Source: Peptococcaceae bacterium UBA5752
Lineage (GTDB): Bacteria > Bacillota > Dehalobacteriia > UBA4068
NCBI GenBank assembly: GCA_002419055.1
Contig: DIFI01000006.1
Location: 260,937-324,936 of the forward strand
Length of the DNA: 64,000 bases
Direction: 5' to 3'
A program made the position numbers and the translations under genes. The notes beneath the pieces were generated by a model that searched no databases, had not been told where the DNA came from, and saw only the letters and a list, made by a program, of their open reading frames with translations. Positions 1-7,699 of the stretch are shown in pieces. How positions within the stretch are numbered: the first letter of the stretch is position 1; each line of letters begins with the position of its first letter.

Positions 1-1285
1 GGATACCGGTCGCAACAAAATTCCCTTTCATTCTGCCGGAAGAATCAACCCCTTCCGACTTATATGTATAGATATCCTGCAGGGTTATAATATCTCCCTC
101 CATGCCGACAACCTCGGTTATACTGACGATTTTTCTCGTACCGTCCTTAATCCTGGACTGGTGTACAATCAGATCCAAAGCCGAAGATATTTGTTCTCTG
201 ATAGCTTTAACAGGTATTTCCATACCTGACATCAGCACCATCGTTTCCAGTCTGGACATCAGATCGCGCGGGGAGTTGGCATGAGCGGTAGTAAGGGAAC
301 CCTCATGGCCGGTGTTCATGGCCTGCAGCATATCGAGAGTTTCTCCCGAACGCACCTCGCCGACAATAATCCGGTCGGGACGCATACGCAGTGCGTTACG
401 CACCAGCTCTCTGATCGTCACCTGTCCGGCATTTTCCGTATTCGGAGGCCTGCTCTCCAAAGTAACTACATGATTTTGACGCAGTTGTATTTCTGCGGCG
501 TCTTCAATCGTCACAATCCGCTCGCTGTTGGGTATGAAACCGGACAGTACATTGAGCAGCGTCGTTTTACCACTGCCGGTACCGCCGGAGACAATAATAT
601 TCAATTTGCCTTTGACGCAGGCTTCCAAAAACGACATCATCTTTGGTGTTACCGAGCCAAAACGGATCAGGTCGTTTACCGAGATAGGATTTTTAGCAAA
701 TTTCCGGATGGTAATAGTGGGTCCGGTCAAGGCTAATGGAGAAATTATCGCATTGACACGGGAACCGTCGGCAAGCCGCGCGTCAACCATCGGACTGGCT
801 TCGTCAATGCGGCGGCCAACAGAGGAAACAATGCGGTTTAAGACATTCATTACATGTTCATTATCTTTAAATTTTGTCGAAGTAAGTTCCAGCTTACCGG
901 AACGTTCCACATAGACGCAGTAGGGGCCGTTAACCATTATTTCCGAAATACTGGGGTCGGCAAGCAAAGGTTCCAGCGGCCCTAAACCGATCACATTATT
1001 ATATATTTCCTTAACCAGCCGGGAGCGTTCCGTACGCGGTATCTGACCAGCTTTGGTGTCAACCAGATTCTCTATCGATTGTAATAAGTGTCCCTCGTCG
1101 TTACTTTCTATGTTACCGCTCTCGGCGGCTTCCTGATTGACCAGTTCGATAATTTCCCCATGAATCTGATCTTTCATTACGGAGTATTCATCTACATAAA
1201 CCGCACCGCCTTTTGCTGCGTTATCTGCAGTTATTTCGGATTGCTGCGGATTTTTTTGTTTCTCCAATCTTTCCAGTAATCCCAT
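1..1285 (-). CDS. cpaF: CpaF/TadA-family secretion ATPase (3' end outside window)
   Basis: Hexameric ATPase that powers assembly of Tad/Flp pili at the inner face of the membrane. About 428 codons are visible from ATG at 1285; the C-terminus lies beyond the left edge. Seen on the minus strand: the N-terminal domain (SEIMVNGP, DARLADGSRVNA), a Walker A loop SGGTGSGKTT near residue 235, then RPDRIIVGEVR with the Walker B region and the GHEGSLTTAHANSP His box. These are hallmarks of the TadA/CpaF branch of type II/IV secretion ATPases. It starts 5 bases after the cpaE stop and is the last visible gene of the Tad operon; tadB and tadC-like genes would be expected next, off-window. Confidence 0.95.
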   Translation of the reverse strand, partial: MGLLERLEKQKNPQQSEITADNAAKGGAVYVDEYSVMKDQIHGEIIELVNQEAAESGNIESNDEGHLLQSIENLVDTKAGQIPRTERSRLVKEIYNNVIGLGPLEPLLADPSISEIMVNGPYCVYVERSGKLELTSTKFKDNEHVMNVLNRIVSSVGRRIDEASPMVDARLADGSRVNAIISPLALTGPTITIRKFAKNPISVNDLIRFGSVTPKMMSFLEACVKGKLNIIVSGGTGSGKTTLLNVLSGFIPNSERIVTIEDAAEIQLRQNHVVTLESRPPNTENAGQVTIRELVRNALRMRPDRIIVGEVRSGETLDMLQAMNTGHEGSLTTAHANSPRDLMSRLETMVLMSGMEIPVKAIREQISSALDLIVHQSRIKDGTRKIVSITEVVGMEGDIITLQDIYTYKSEGVDSSGRMKGNFVATGI

Positions 1286-1289
1286 GGAA

Positions 1290-2528
1290 TCACCCCTTTA
1301 AACCTTTTCTGTTCTTGAAAAAGCCCGTCCCTTTATTATTATTAAGCAACCCTAATCTTTTCTTTTGCTTTGTGTTCAGCGCATCAATATCTGCATTGCC
1401 TTCCAGCAGAAAATTGGCAACCGAACATACCGATTGACTTAGTTCGCTCTTGGGCGCGCCGATCACAAAAGGTATACCTCTGTTCAAGGCGGATACGGCA
1501 ACTTTATAATCATTTGGTATCTTCGCCCAGATCGGACAATCAATTAATTTTTGCACATCATCCAACGTTATGGCGCACATACTGTCCGCCCTGTTAACCA
1601 GCAATTTTATCTTATCCATCTGATGCAGCGACTCCAACAGGGACAGGCTGAGCTTGGAGTTTTTCAAAGTCGATAATTCCAAACAGGTGACAAATAACAC
1701 TATTGTCGCTGATTCAATCGCAGTAATGGTCATTTCGGTAAAAAACGGCGGTGTATCGATAATCACATAATCATAATAAGTACGTAATATAGCCAGTATA
1801 CTCTGAACTTTATCAGGCGAAATCAGTTCGGCATATTCAGGGCTTTTGGGCGCGCACAGAACATGGACGCCGCTGGAGTGAACAGTCATATAACTTCTGA
1901 TCAGATCAATATTGGGTGTCGAAACCTCCTGTACCAGCTCAAAAATAGTATCGGTAGGTTCGATATCCAAAAATACATGCGTATCGCCAAATTGCAGATC
2001 CAAGTCAACAATAGCAACCTTTTTGTGTTTTTCCGCCAAATCTACTGCCAAATTAATCGCCAGCGTCGTTTTGCCTAACCCGCCTTTGGCGCCGAAAACC
2101 GTGATTACCCGCGACATCCAGTTAAGATCCTGCTTGCTGTTAAAAGATTCGCTGCGAGTAGTTTCATTCGCATAGACGGTTTTGATATATTCGGCAAATT
2201 CTTTGGGGGTTAAAGGAAATTGAGTGACATTACGGGCGCCGACTTTAATAGCGCTTTGTAAGAGATTAACATCGATCTGTTCGGCCAGTAATATTACATA
2301 TGTACGCGGACGGCTGAGGATAATCCGCTCCGTCATACTTAATACATCGGTATCACCGGCGCCCAGCGTCATAATAACGATATCGGGAGAAAGATTGTTA
2401 ATCATATCAAACGCCGCCGTACCGCCGGCGGATTCGCCGATAACCGTAATGGCTTGATCGTCGATTAAGCTCCTGGTGGCGCTGAGATTACTATCCGAAT
2501 TACTGATCAATAAAACTTTAATATTCAT
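1290..2528 (-). CDS. cpaE: CpaE/TadZ-like pilus localisation ATPase
   Basis: 412 residues. Residues 1 to about 125 resemble a degenerate response-regulator receiver (VLLISNSDSN at the start, then a possible phosphoacceptor-like region). The rest is a MinD/ParA-type ATPase with deviant Walker A GAKGGLGKTT near residue 148 and VIIDTPPFF downstream. In characterised Tad systems this protein marks the pole or site where the pilus machine is built; that role is inferred here from family and position. It sits between cpaB and cpaF in the same transcription unit with a gap of 20 bases to cpaB. Confidence 0.9.
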   Translation of the reverse strand: MNIKVLLISNSDSNLSATRSLIDDQAITVIGESAGGTAAFDMINNLSPDIVIMTLGAGDTDVLSMTERIILSRPRTYVILLAEQIDVNLLQSAIKVGARNVTQFPLTPKEFAEYIKTVYANETTRSESFNSKQDLNWMSRVITVFGAKGGLGKTTLAINLAVDLAEKHKKVAIVDLDLQFGDTHVFLDIEPTDTIFELVQEVSTPNIDLIRSYMTVHSSGVHVLCAPKSPEYAELISPDKVQSILAILRTYYDYVIIDTPPFFTEMTITAIESATIVLFVTCLELSTLKNSKLSLSLLESLHQMDKIKLLVNRADSMCAITLDDVQKLIDCPIWAKIPNDYKVAVSALNRGIPFVIGAPKSELSQSVCSVANFLLEGNADIDALNTKQKKRLGLLNNNKGTGFFKNRKGLKG

Positions 2529-2548
2529 TATCTCTACCAGCCTTTATC

Positions 2549-3250
2549 TCATTTAATCACTTCATTGAGGGTTATTCTTGGTAAGTTTGTTTTCTTCTCA
2601 TCAACAGGCGAGCGCAATATCACTCTCAATTGTCCTTCAAATTGTCCCATACTTAGCTTCAGCGCTTCTGCGGGGGTAACCTGGAGAGTTAAAGCTGTAT
2701 ATGCTGATGCTTCGCTGTTGATTTTACCGCCTTCGGCATATACATTATCCACTGCCAGGATTTTGATATTCTCTAATATTATTTTTGAATAGGATATCTT
2801 TGTTCCGCCGCTCTCGTCAAGAAAATCGCCGATAACATCGACCCGGTCGCTGGGGGTCAGCAGATATGCCACACCGGAAGTTTGATCAACAGAAATAGTA
2901 ATCGCCCGCATACCCGGCTCAATTGCATAGGCCAAACTATTGTTGTTTTCTTCCCCGGCCGATACTAATTTGGAGCTGAGCAGTTGTTCACCGGCAAAAA
3001 TCTTTGTTTGAGATACTTTGCCGACCACTTGGCTGCTATCGGTAATAGCGCCGGCCGAAACAGACGCCGCCGGCATATCGTTTGTCGTTAACATTTCTGC
3101 GGTAATCGGCGTATTTGCCGGAATATCGGTGGCAGCAGAAATCACTTTTGTGAGATTATCTGTGGGCTGGGACAAGGAACTTAAGAACACCAACAAAAGT
3201 AATGCTGTAATAATCGCTGAAACCAGCGCCAATATTTTAACCTTTTTCAC
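2549..3250 (-). CDS. cpaB: CpaB/RcpC-like pilus assembly protein (SAF domain)
   Basis: 233 residues with a GTG start, supported by GGAGG seven bases upstream. An N-terminal membrane anchor (residues about 7-27) is followed by a SAF-type domain (AATDIPANTPITAEML) and an RcpC-like C-terminal region (GVAYLLTPSDRVDVIG, ALTLQVTPAEALKLSMGQ). CpaB proteins are periplasmic or extracytoplasmic parts of the Tad apparatus. Shorter than many proteobacterial CpaB/RcpC proteins, as is common in Gram-positive Tad loci, which have no outer-membrane secretin to dock with. Second-to-last assembly gene before the ATPase pair. Confidence 0.88.
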   Translation of the reverse strand: MKKVKILALVSAIITALLLLVFLSSLSQPTDNLTKVISAATDIPANTPITAEMLTTNDMPAASVSAGAITDSSQVVGKVSQTKIFAGEQLLSSKLVSAGEENNNSLAYAIEPGMRAITISVDQTSGVAYLLTPSDRVDVIGDFLDESGGTKISYSKIILENIKILAVDNVYAEGGKINSEASAYTALTLQVTPAEALKLSMGQFEGQLRVILRSPVDEKKTNLPRITLNEVIK

Positions 3251-3298
3251 TTTAATACCTCCGCATATTACAATTATATATAATAATAAAACAAAAGG

Positions 3299-4297
3299 CT
3301 ACTCTAATAATCTGCTTGTATAAAGACCAAAATCTTCTCCGCCGGCGCCTGTTGCACTATTCGGAATAACCTTACCCGGAATGTATTTAGCCTTAATATA
3401 AGAATTTTTGCCGTTGCCGCCGCATTCCAAAAGGTAAAATGCGGCAAAGCTGACAACCTTGACCTGACTGTTTGATATTACCTGCACAACAGGAACATAA
3501 ACAATCCGCGGACAATCATCGGTAAAATTATCGGCGGTACAGCCATCGGCACACTTATTATAGCGCGTGGTAAAACCGTCAAGCGTTGGTCCGGACATAT
3601 TACCGTTTTCCATATCAAGAATTTGGCCGACTTGTATTGAACCGCTGTAACCGTTAGCTATATACAGTGTATAATCACTGGCGCCCGAACCAAAGTCCAA
3701 AGCTCCAAACCAACCGCTGGCGGTGGAATTATCAATACCTATATCATTGGCATTACTACTGCATTTAATGGTCAGATTATCTGTTGCCCCGGCATTGATG
3801 GCTGCTCTGAGGCTGGAGTCGGTAATACTTAAGGGTACGGCCCCCGTAACGCCGCCTGCCGGAGTTACACCTGCCGCAGCAATGCCGCTAACAGTTGCGG
3901 AATCAAAACCCATTACCTTGGCAAAGTAATAATCTACCCCAATGCTTTTTGTTACTTTAATGCCGATAATTTTATTCGTCATTTGATTATCTTTATAAAC
4001 CGGCTCAATATCATCGGCAGATATCTCATAATTATTGGCAGCGGCATAAGTAATGGCTTGGTTTTGCGCCTCGATCCATTTAACCGAACTGGTATTCCCG
4101 GCCGGCAACTCCTGAGCAGCGGAAAGCACAGCGCTGTCCAGGGCGTTTTGCAGTTTTGATTTTTGATTATGCACACTGCCAAAATCCACTACAAGCGCAG
4201 AAAAACCTAATAAAACTACCAACGACAAGGCGACAACTACAGCTACCGATCCTTTTTGTTGGCTAAAAAATTTATCTAAAAAATTTCGCAATTTCAT
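3299..4297 (-). CDS. TadG-like pseudopilin/pilus-associated protein
   Basis: 332 residues from ATG at 4297, chosen because GGGGAG lies just upstream; an in-frame ATG at 4354 would overlap the preceding gene and has no clear ribosome site. The N-terminus carries QQKGSVAVVVALSLVVLLGF, the TadE/TadG pseudopilin-type hydrophobic segment, then a Ser/Thr/Gly-rich extracellular region with several Cys residues. The segment about residues 25-110 matches the 'putative Flp pilus-assembly TadE/G-like' architecture (FGSVHNQKSKLQNALDSAVL). It probably contributes to pilus assembly or adhesion. Follows tadE with a gap of 35 bases. Confidence 0.85.
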   Translation of the reverse strand: MKLRNFLDKFFSQQKGSVAVVVALSLVVLLGFSALVVDFGSVHNQKSKLQNALDSAVLSAAQELPAGNTSSVKWIEAQNQAITYAAANNYEISADDIEPVYKDNQMTNKIIGIKVTKSIGVDYYFAKVMGFDSATVSGIAAAGVTPAGGVTGAVPLSITDSSLRAAINAGATDNLTIKCSSNANDIGIDNSTASGWFGALDFGSGASDYTLYIANGYSGSIQVGQILDMENGNMSGPTLDGFTTRYNKCADGCTADNFTDDCPRIVYVPVVQVISNSQVKVVSFAAFYLLECGGNGKNSYIKAKYIPGKVIPNSATGAGGEDFGLYTSRLLE

Positions 4298-4332
4298 CAC
4301 TCCCCAAAAAGCAAAAATTCTTATATCCAAAT

Positions 4333-4737
4333 TCATTCCAGTCTCATCACACATATCGCATCCACTGTATATTTACCGTTTTCAAAGAATGCCGCTACAA
4401 TAGGTGTAAGCACATCCATCTGGCTGCTAACTTTTATTGTAACCGAACCCGCTGACGGGGTTAACGTTACCGTTGGCGAAATAAGCGTAGGCGCCCTATC
4501 GGCTACTATTTGGGCCGCGGTCGCCTGATCATCATCGGTAGTGCTGTCATAATAGTGAACCGCGGTATATCTGGCAGCTTCTCTTGAAGCATTATTTGCT
4601 AATAGCTGATTACCAAAAATCCAGCCAAAATCAATTATGCCGCAAAGAAGCAGCAAAAGTATCGGCAATACCAGAGCAAATTCTACCAAAGACTGGCCTT
4701 CTTCATTTTTGATAATCGATTTTATAAATTTAATCAA
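4333..4737 (-). CDS. TadE-like pseudopilin
   Basis: 134 residues. The N-terminal segment NEEGQSLVEFALVLPILL is the classical TadE motif: a short basic leader, a Gly before the hydrophobic helix for prepilin-peptidase cleavage, and Glu at about mature position 5. ASREAARYTAV follows and is typical of TadE proteins. TadE is processed by the prepilin peptidase and is needed for Flp pilus biogenesis. It lies downstream of the pilin gene with a stable hairpin in between. Confidence 0.9.
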   Translation of the reverse strand: MIKFIKSIIKNEEGQSLVEFALVLPILLLLLCGIIDFGWIFGNQLLANNASREAARYTAVHYYDSTTDDDQATAAQIVADRAPTLISPTVTLTPSAGSVTIKVSSQMDVLTPIVAAFFENGKYTVDAICVMRLE

Positions 4738-4765
4738 TTTAACAACCGCCTTTTATAAAACGGGG

Positions 4766-4803
4766 AAAGACAGGCCCCGTACCAAGGGCCGGAGCCTGCC
4801 TTT
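4766..4803 (-). other. Stable hairpin 3' of the pilin gene
   Basis: On the minus strand an imperfect inverted repeat, AAAGGCAGGC...CCG paired with CGG...GCCTGTCTTT, lies between the flp stop and the tadE start. It is not followed by a U-run, so it is not a full intrinsic terminator. A hairpin here could protect the pilin mRNA 3' end or cause partial termination, giving much more pilin than machinery. That function is inferred. Confidence 0.55.
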
Positions 4804-4865
4804 TCAAAAATAATAAGTACAAAAAGACAATTACATTATACGACTTATATAATACTTCAGGAATC

Positions 4866-5033
4866 CTAATCAGGAATTTGACCAGTAACATCAGTGAAAA
4901 TACCAGCAATCTTATCACCTAACGGACCTAAAACGGCAATAACAGCTATAACGATCAAAGCAATAATCAAACCGTATTCTAACATACCTTGTCCGCTTTC
5001 CTCGTTCTTCAACCAATTTAATACTTTTTTCAT
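4866..5033 (-). CDS. flp: Flp-type major pilin
   Basis: 55 residues, a short gene easily missed. Protein begins MKKVLNWLKNEESGQG and continues MLEYGLIIALIVIAVIAVLG, ending VTGQIPD. The G-QGML-EY arrangement is the Flp prepilin motif (Gly, four residues, Glu-Tyr), so the predicted cleavage is after Gly14. A single hydrophobic helix follows, as in all Flp/Fap pilins. AAAGGAG lies nine bases upstream of the ATG. Its position directly after the prepilin peptidase and before tadE fits a Tad locus, and it is presumably the main pilus subunit. Confidence 0.93.
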   Translation of the reverse strand: MKKVLNWLKNEESGQGMLEYGLIIALIVIAVIAVLGPLGDKIAGIFTDVTGQIPD

Positions 5034-5114
5034 TTTCTTTCGACTCCTTTCAATAATACTATTATTTTCCAGTAATAATTATCTAAAATGGCAACCTACC
5101 ATTGGAAACCTTAT

Positions 5115-5789
5115 TTAATAAAGAAGATTTAACGCAAATATTTGGCAAACCAAAACGAAAATCATACCGGCCATCATAAAGGGTGCAAAGGGAAATGCAC
5201 TTTTTAAAGTCAGTTTTTTTGTAACTAAACCGCCGATACAGTAAACAATTAATACTGCAGCCATAATTATCATCGCCGTAAATATTTGCGGATACCCTAA
5301 TGCCAATCCCATTGCTCCGGCCAATTTAACATCTCCGGCGCCGACCTGGCCAAATCCGACAACGCCGGCAACAGCGGTAAACACCACCATCATCACAACA
5401 CCGCAAATCAATGCATACAACAATCCCCACAAACCGTTCGTCGATACTTGAAATATCGCGCCTGCAATCAGCATCGCCAGCACCAGATAATTAGGAATAA
5501 TGCGAATCAGCAGATCGATAGCGGTAATTATTATCGCAATTGAGATCAAAATCGCAGTCATCAGAGCGATCATGATATTACCCTGCAAAAGTCCCGATAA
5601 AACCCATGCTGCAGTGTTAATCAAATAAAATATCAACTTAAAATACAGGCAATTATAGTATTGAGGCACAACATATGTAGCTTCTCTTTTGCTGCCGGCA
5701 TATAAAACAAAATATTGTATAATCTTCGGGACAAAAAATCCCAAAACTGCACCGGCAATTCCGAGTATAACTGCACCGACAATATTCAT
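5115..5789 (-). CDS. cpaA: Prepilin peptidase, TadV/CpaA-like (A24 family)
   Basis: 224 residues from ATG at 5789 (a TTG three codons upstream is the alternative). Polytopic membrane protein with about six hydrophobic segments and the two aspartate motifs of A24 aspartyl prepilin peptidases: TAIDL in the middle and GAGDVKLAGA (GxGD type) near residue 160. It lacks the N-methyltransferase Cys domain, as TadV/CpaA proteins do. It should cleave the leaders of Flp and the TadE/TadG pseudopilins. First gene behind the c-di-GMP riboswitch. Confidence 0.9.
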   Translation of the reverse strand: MNIVGAVILGIAGAVLGFFVPKIIQYFVLYAGSKREATYVVPQYYNCLYFKLIFYLINTAAWVLSGLLQGNIMIALMTAILISIAIIITAIDLLIRIIPNYLVLAMLIAGAIFQVSTNGLWGLLYALICGVVMMVVFTAVAGVVGFGQVGAGDVKLAGAMGLALGYPQIFTAMIIMAAVLIVYCIGGLVTKKLTLKSAFPFAPFMMAGMIFVLVCQIFALNLLY

Positions 5790-5825
5790 CAAACCCAACT
5801 TTCATTCGACAATCTCATTTTACAC

Positions 5826-5854
5826 AAAAAATTCTATTCGGTTGCACGAATAGA
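5826..5854 (-). terminator. Riboswitch expression-platform terminator
   Basis: On the minus strand CTATTCG, loop TGCAAC, CGAATAG, then AATTTTTT: a seven-pair stem with a U-run between the c-di-GMP aptamer and the Tad operon. The left arm plus loop is complementary to the 3' end of the aptamer (see the riboswitch entry), so terminator and anti-terminator are mutually exclusive. Confidence 0.85.
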
Positions 5855-5888
5855 GTGTTAAAAGTATTACATAAATATAACACTAGAA

Positions 5889-5976
5889 ATTCGGCAACCA
5901 GGCTATCATAGTCTTCATAGACCTTAGACCCTATGGCTTTGTGTCCTTACCTTTCGATAAGTTTACTATTATCGGT
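5889..5976 (-). ncRNA. Cyclic di-GMP-I (GEMM-I) riboswitch aptamer
   Basis: Minus-strand landmarks match the class I consensus: GTAAAC, hairpin CTTATC-GAAA-GGTAAG with its GAAA tetraloop, GGACACAAAGCC, the tetraloop receptor region GGGTCTAAGG, a CATAG/CTATG stem, then ATAGCCTGGTTGCCGA. GTAA can pair with TTGC to close P1. The 3' segment GGTTGCCGAAT (5899-5889) is also complementary, with one bulge, to ATTCGTGCAACC (5851-5840) in the terminator. Ligand-free RNA would therefore form an anti-terminator and ligand-bound RNA would release the terminator, predicting an OFF switch for the Tad operon. Aptamer assignment is strong; polarity is inferred. Confidence 0.93.
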
Positions 5977-6000
5977 TTTTGTTTTATTGGATATGGTGGT

Positions 6001-6030
6001 ATAGTACTATATTTTAGCAATATTTGTCAA
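6001..6030 (-). promoter_or_regulatory. Sigma-A promoter of the Tad operon
   Basis: Minus strand TTGACA (6030-6025), 18-base spacer, TACTAT (6006-6001). It would start transcription about 20 bases upstream of the c-di-GMP aptamer. Confidence 0.75.
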
Positions 6031-6071
6031 TAGTTTTTATAAATATATTTATAATATTAAATTTATAAACT

Positions 6072-6116
6072 AAAAAAGGTCAGAGTTTAAGAAATTTTCA
6101 AAAGCTCTGACCTTTT
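6072..6116 (-). terminator. Terminator of the GerMN lipoprotein gene
   Basis: A 12-base arm AAAAGGTCAGAG pairs with CTCTGACCTTTT across a 19-base loop, followed on the minus strand by TTTTTTAG. It separates the lipoprotein gene from the Tad promoter. Confidence 0.85.
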
Positions 6117-6137
6117 ACAATTACTAAATAACTGCTA

Positions 6138-7187
6138 CTATTTCTGATATGCGGCTACATCTTCCCAATCCGCAGTCATATATTCGCCTTTCTCAAAATA
6201 CATATGACCGGATTCGTAAGCCTCTCCTTCAATAGTAATGGCAACCTTATCTGTTTGAAAATAGTTGCCGAAAGTATCCGCAACACTATCCAAAAGCATA
6301 GCTTCCAGTGATGATCCGGCATTCATATCGCTAATAAACTGCTTGGAAAAGTCAACGGTTACGACTGCTGTATCTTTATCATAATTAATTCCCAGTATGG
6401 AAGTATTCTCTGACATCACAGGCGTTAGTCCGCTATTTTCAGGTGCCTTTTGGAGTTGCTCTTCAAAATCATTGATAACATTGTCATTGGTATTAAGCTG
6501 GATTTGCTTTTCCACATAGACAAGCCTGTCATTATTAAAGTCAGGATAATAAAATCTGACCGTTTGCTTATATGGTACATCCTTCTCAACTGTCGCCAGA
6601 TCACTGGATATCGTTGAAGAAGTATCTTCATTGGAAACGAATTCTCGCTTGATTGGGCCAACTCCCTTTGCATAATATTGTTTAAGCGTAGAATCTTTCC
6701 CAACCGTGGTCACTTCTAAAGCTTTGTAAGTGCCGTAAGGCACTTCAACCGAGGCGTCAACTGCTGTGATGCTTCTGGTTGAGCCATCCGAAAGTGTCCA
6801 GGAAGTACCTACTTCGATAGGCTCTTGTATCAATATCTCTTCTGTTCCACGAGAGGCGGTATAATCATAACGATAATACGTCTCTCCTTCGTTATAAACC
6901 TGTTTTAATGCTCCGTCTTCAATAGTATAAACAGTGATGGATACAGTCCCCGGGTTTAAAGTTCTGATTTGCATTACGCCGTCTTTAATATAATCTACAT
7001 AAGTTTCAAATTCGGCGTATTCATTGCCAATTCCATTATATTTATAATGAACGTTCTCGGTAAAGGGGAAATAATCGGCAACACTTACCTCTTTTTCCTT
7101 ATCTTCATTATCCGGCGTCTCCTGATTGTTACACGCTGCTAAAAACAACATTATAACCGACAATAGCACAACAATGATCTTTTTCAT
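6138..7187 (-). CDS. GerMN-domain lipoprotein
   Basis: 349 residues. Signal peptide with lipobox LAAC, lipidated Cys19, so it should be exported and membrane-anchored. The middle region is unassigned. The C-terminal part (about residues 215-335) looks like a GerMN domain: FYYPDFNNDRLVYVEKQIQL, then VDFSKQF and LLDSVADTFGNY. GerM of Bacillus works in spore morphogenesis/germination, but GerMN lipoproteins also occur outside sporulation loci, so the role stays open. GGAGGGG precedes the ATG. Monocistronic with its own terminator. Confidence 0.8.
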   Translation of the reverse strand: MKKIIVVLLSVIMLFLAACNNQETPDNEDKEKEVSVADYFPFTENVHYKYNGIGNEYAEFETYVDYIKDGVMQIRTLNPGTVSITVYTIEDGALKQVYNEGETYYRYDYTASRGTEEILIQEPIEVGTSWTLSDGSTRSITAVDASVEVPYGTYKALEVTTVGKDSTLKQYYAKGVGPIKREFVSNEDTSSTISSDLATVEKDVPYKQTVRFYYPDFNNDRLVYVEKQIQLNTNDNVINDFEEQLQKAPENSGLTPVMSENTSILGINYDKDTAVVTVDFSKQFISDMNAGSSLEAMLLDSVADTFGNYFQTDKVAITIEGEAYESGHMYFEKGEYMTADWEDVAAYQK

Positions 7188-7392
7188 AATATCCCCTCCT
7201 TAATATAAGTATTGTGTTCTTTAACTACTATTAATATGTAAAATTATGTATTGCTGTAATCAATCTCCCTTTCCATAAATATTTTTGTATTAGTTTGATT
7301 TCTTTCTTATTGCACCTAAATAGATGAAAATTGTTCAATAAATGTTCCTAAAAAGTTTAATATCAATATCACAAGCTTTAAGACTATAATTA

Positions 7393-7421
7393 TTGACATC
7401 ACAACAAAAATGAGTTATAAT
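7393..7421 (+). promoter_or_regulatory. Sigma-A promoter of the rib operon
   Basis: TTGACA (7393-7398), 17-base spacer, TATAAT (7416-7421): a consensus promoter just upstream of the FMN aptamer. The stretch 7188-7392 is A+T-rich and holds the lipoprotein ribosome site; nothing else was seen in it. Confidence 0.85.
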
Positions 7422-7438
7422 AATATATAATTTAATAA

Positions 7439-7551
7439 TATCTTCAGGGCAGGGTTAAATTCCTTACCGGTGGTGACAGCCCACTAGCCGCAAGGCACGA
7501 TTCGGTGCGATTCCGAAGCCGACAGTAAAGTCTGGATGAAAGAAGATACGA
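7439..7551 (+). ncRNA. FMN riboswitch (RFN element)
   Basis: All RFN landmarks are present in order: TCTTCAGGGCAGGGT, ATTCC, ACCGGTGGTGACAGCCC, GGCACGATTCGGTGC, GATTCCGAAGCCGACAGT, AAAGTCTGGATGAAAGAAGA. The first and last segments (ATCTTC / GAAGAT) form P1. It controls the five-gene riboflavin operon. FMN binding is expected to favour the downstream terminator and lower riboflavin synthesis; that polarity is established for the family. Confidence 0.97.
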
Positions 7552-7585
7552 CTGTGCATAGTATACTATGTTTGTTGTTTATTTG

Positions 7586-7617
7586 CTCTGGAATTTTTAT
7601 TCCAGAGTTTTTCTTTT
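7586..7617 (+). terminator. FMN riboswitch terminator 1
   Basis: CTCTGGAAT, loop TTTT, ATTCCAGAG, then TTTTTCTTTT: a nine-pair stem with a U-run 35 bases after the aptamer. Probably the ligand-controlled terminator. Confidence 0.88.
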
Positions 7618-7650
7618 CAACAAAATAGTTGAAGTCACTTGCATATTTTC

Positions 7651-7687
7651 TACGCCTTGAACAAAAATTGATAAGGCGTATTTTTTT
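7651..7687 (+). terminator. Second terminator-like hairpin before ribD
   Basis: TACGCCTT and AAGGCGTA enclose a 14-base loop and are followed by seven T. It ends four bases before the ribD ribosome site (TTGGAG). Either a tandem terminator or a hairpin that also influences translation initiation. Confidence 0.75.
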
Positions 7688-7699
7688 GTATTGGAGATG

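Noticed and set aside
281..914. Plus-strand open frames of 128-151 codons over the first kilobase
   Set aside because: They are antisense shadows of the CpaF gene, whose motifs are intact on the minus strand.
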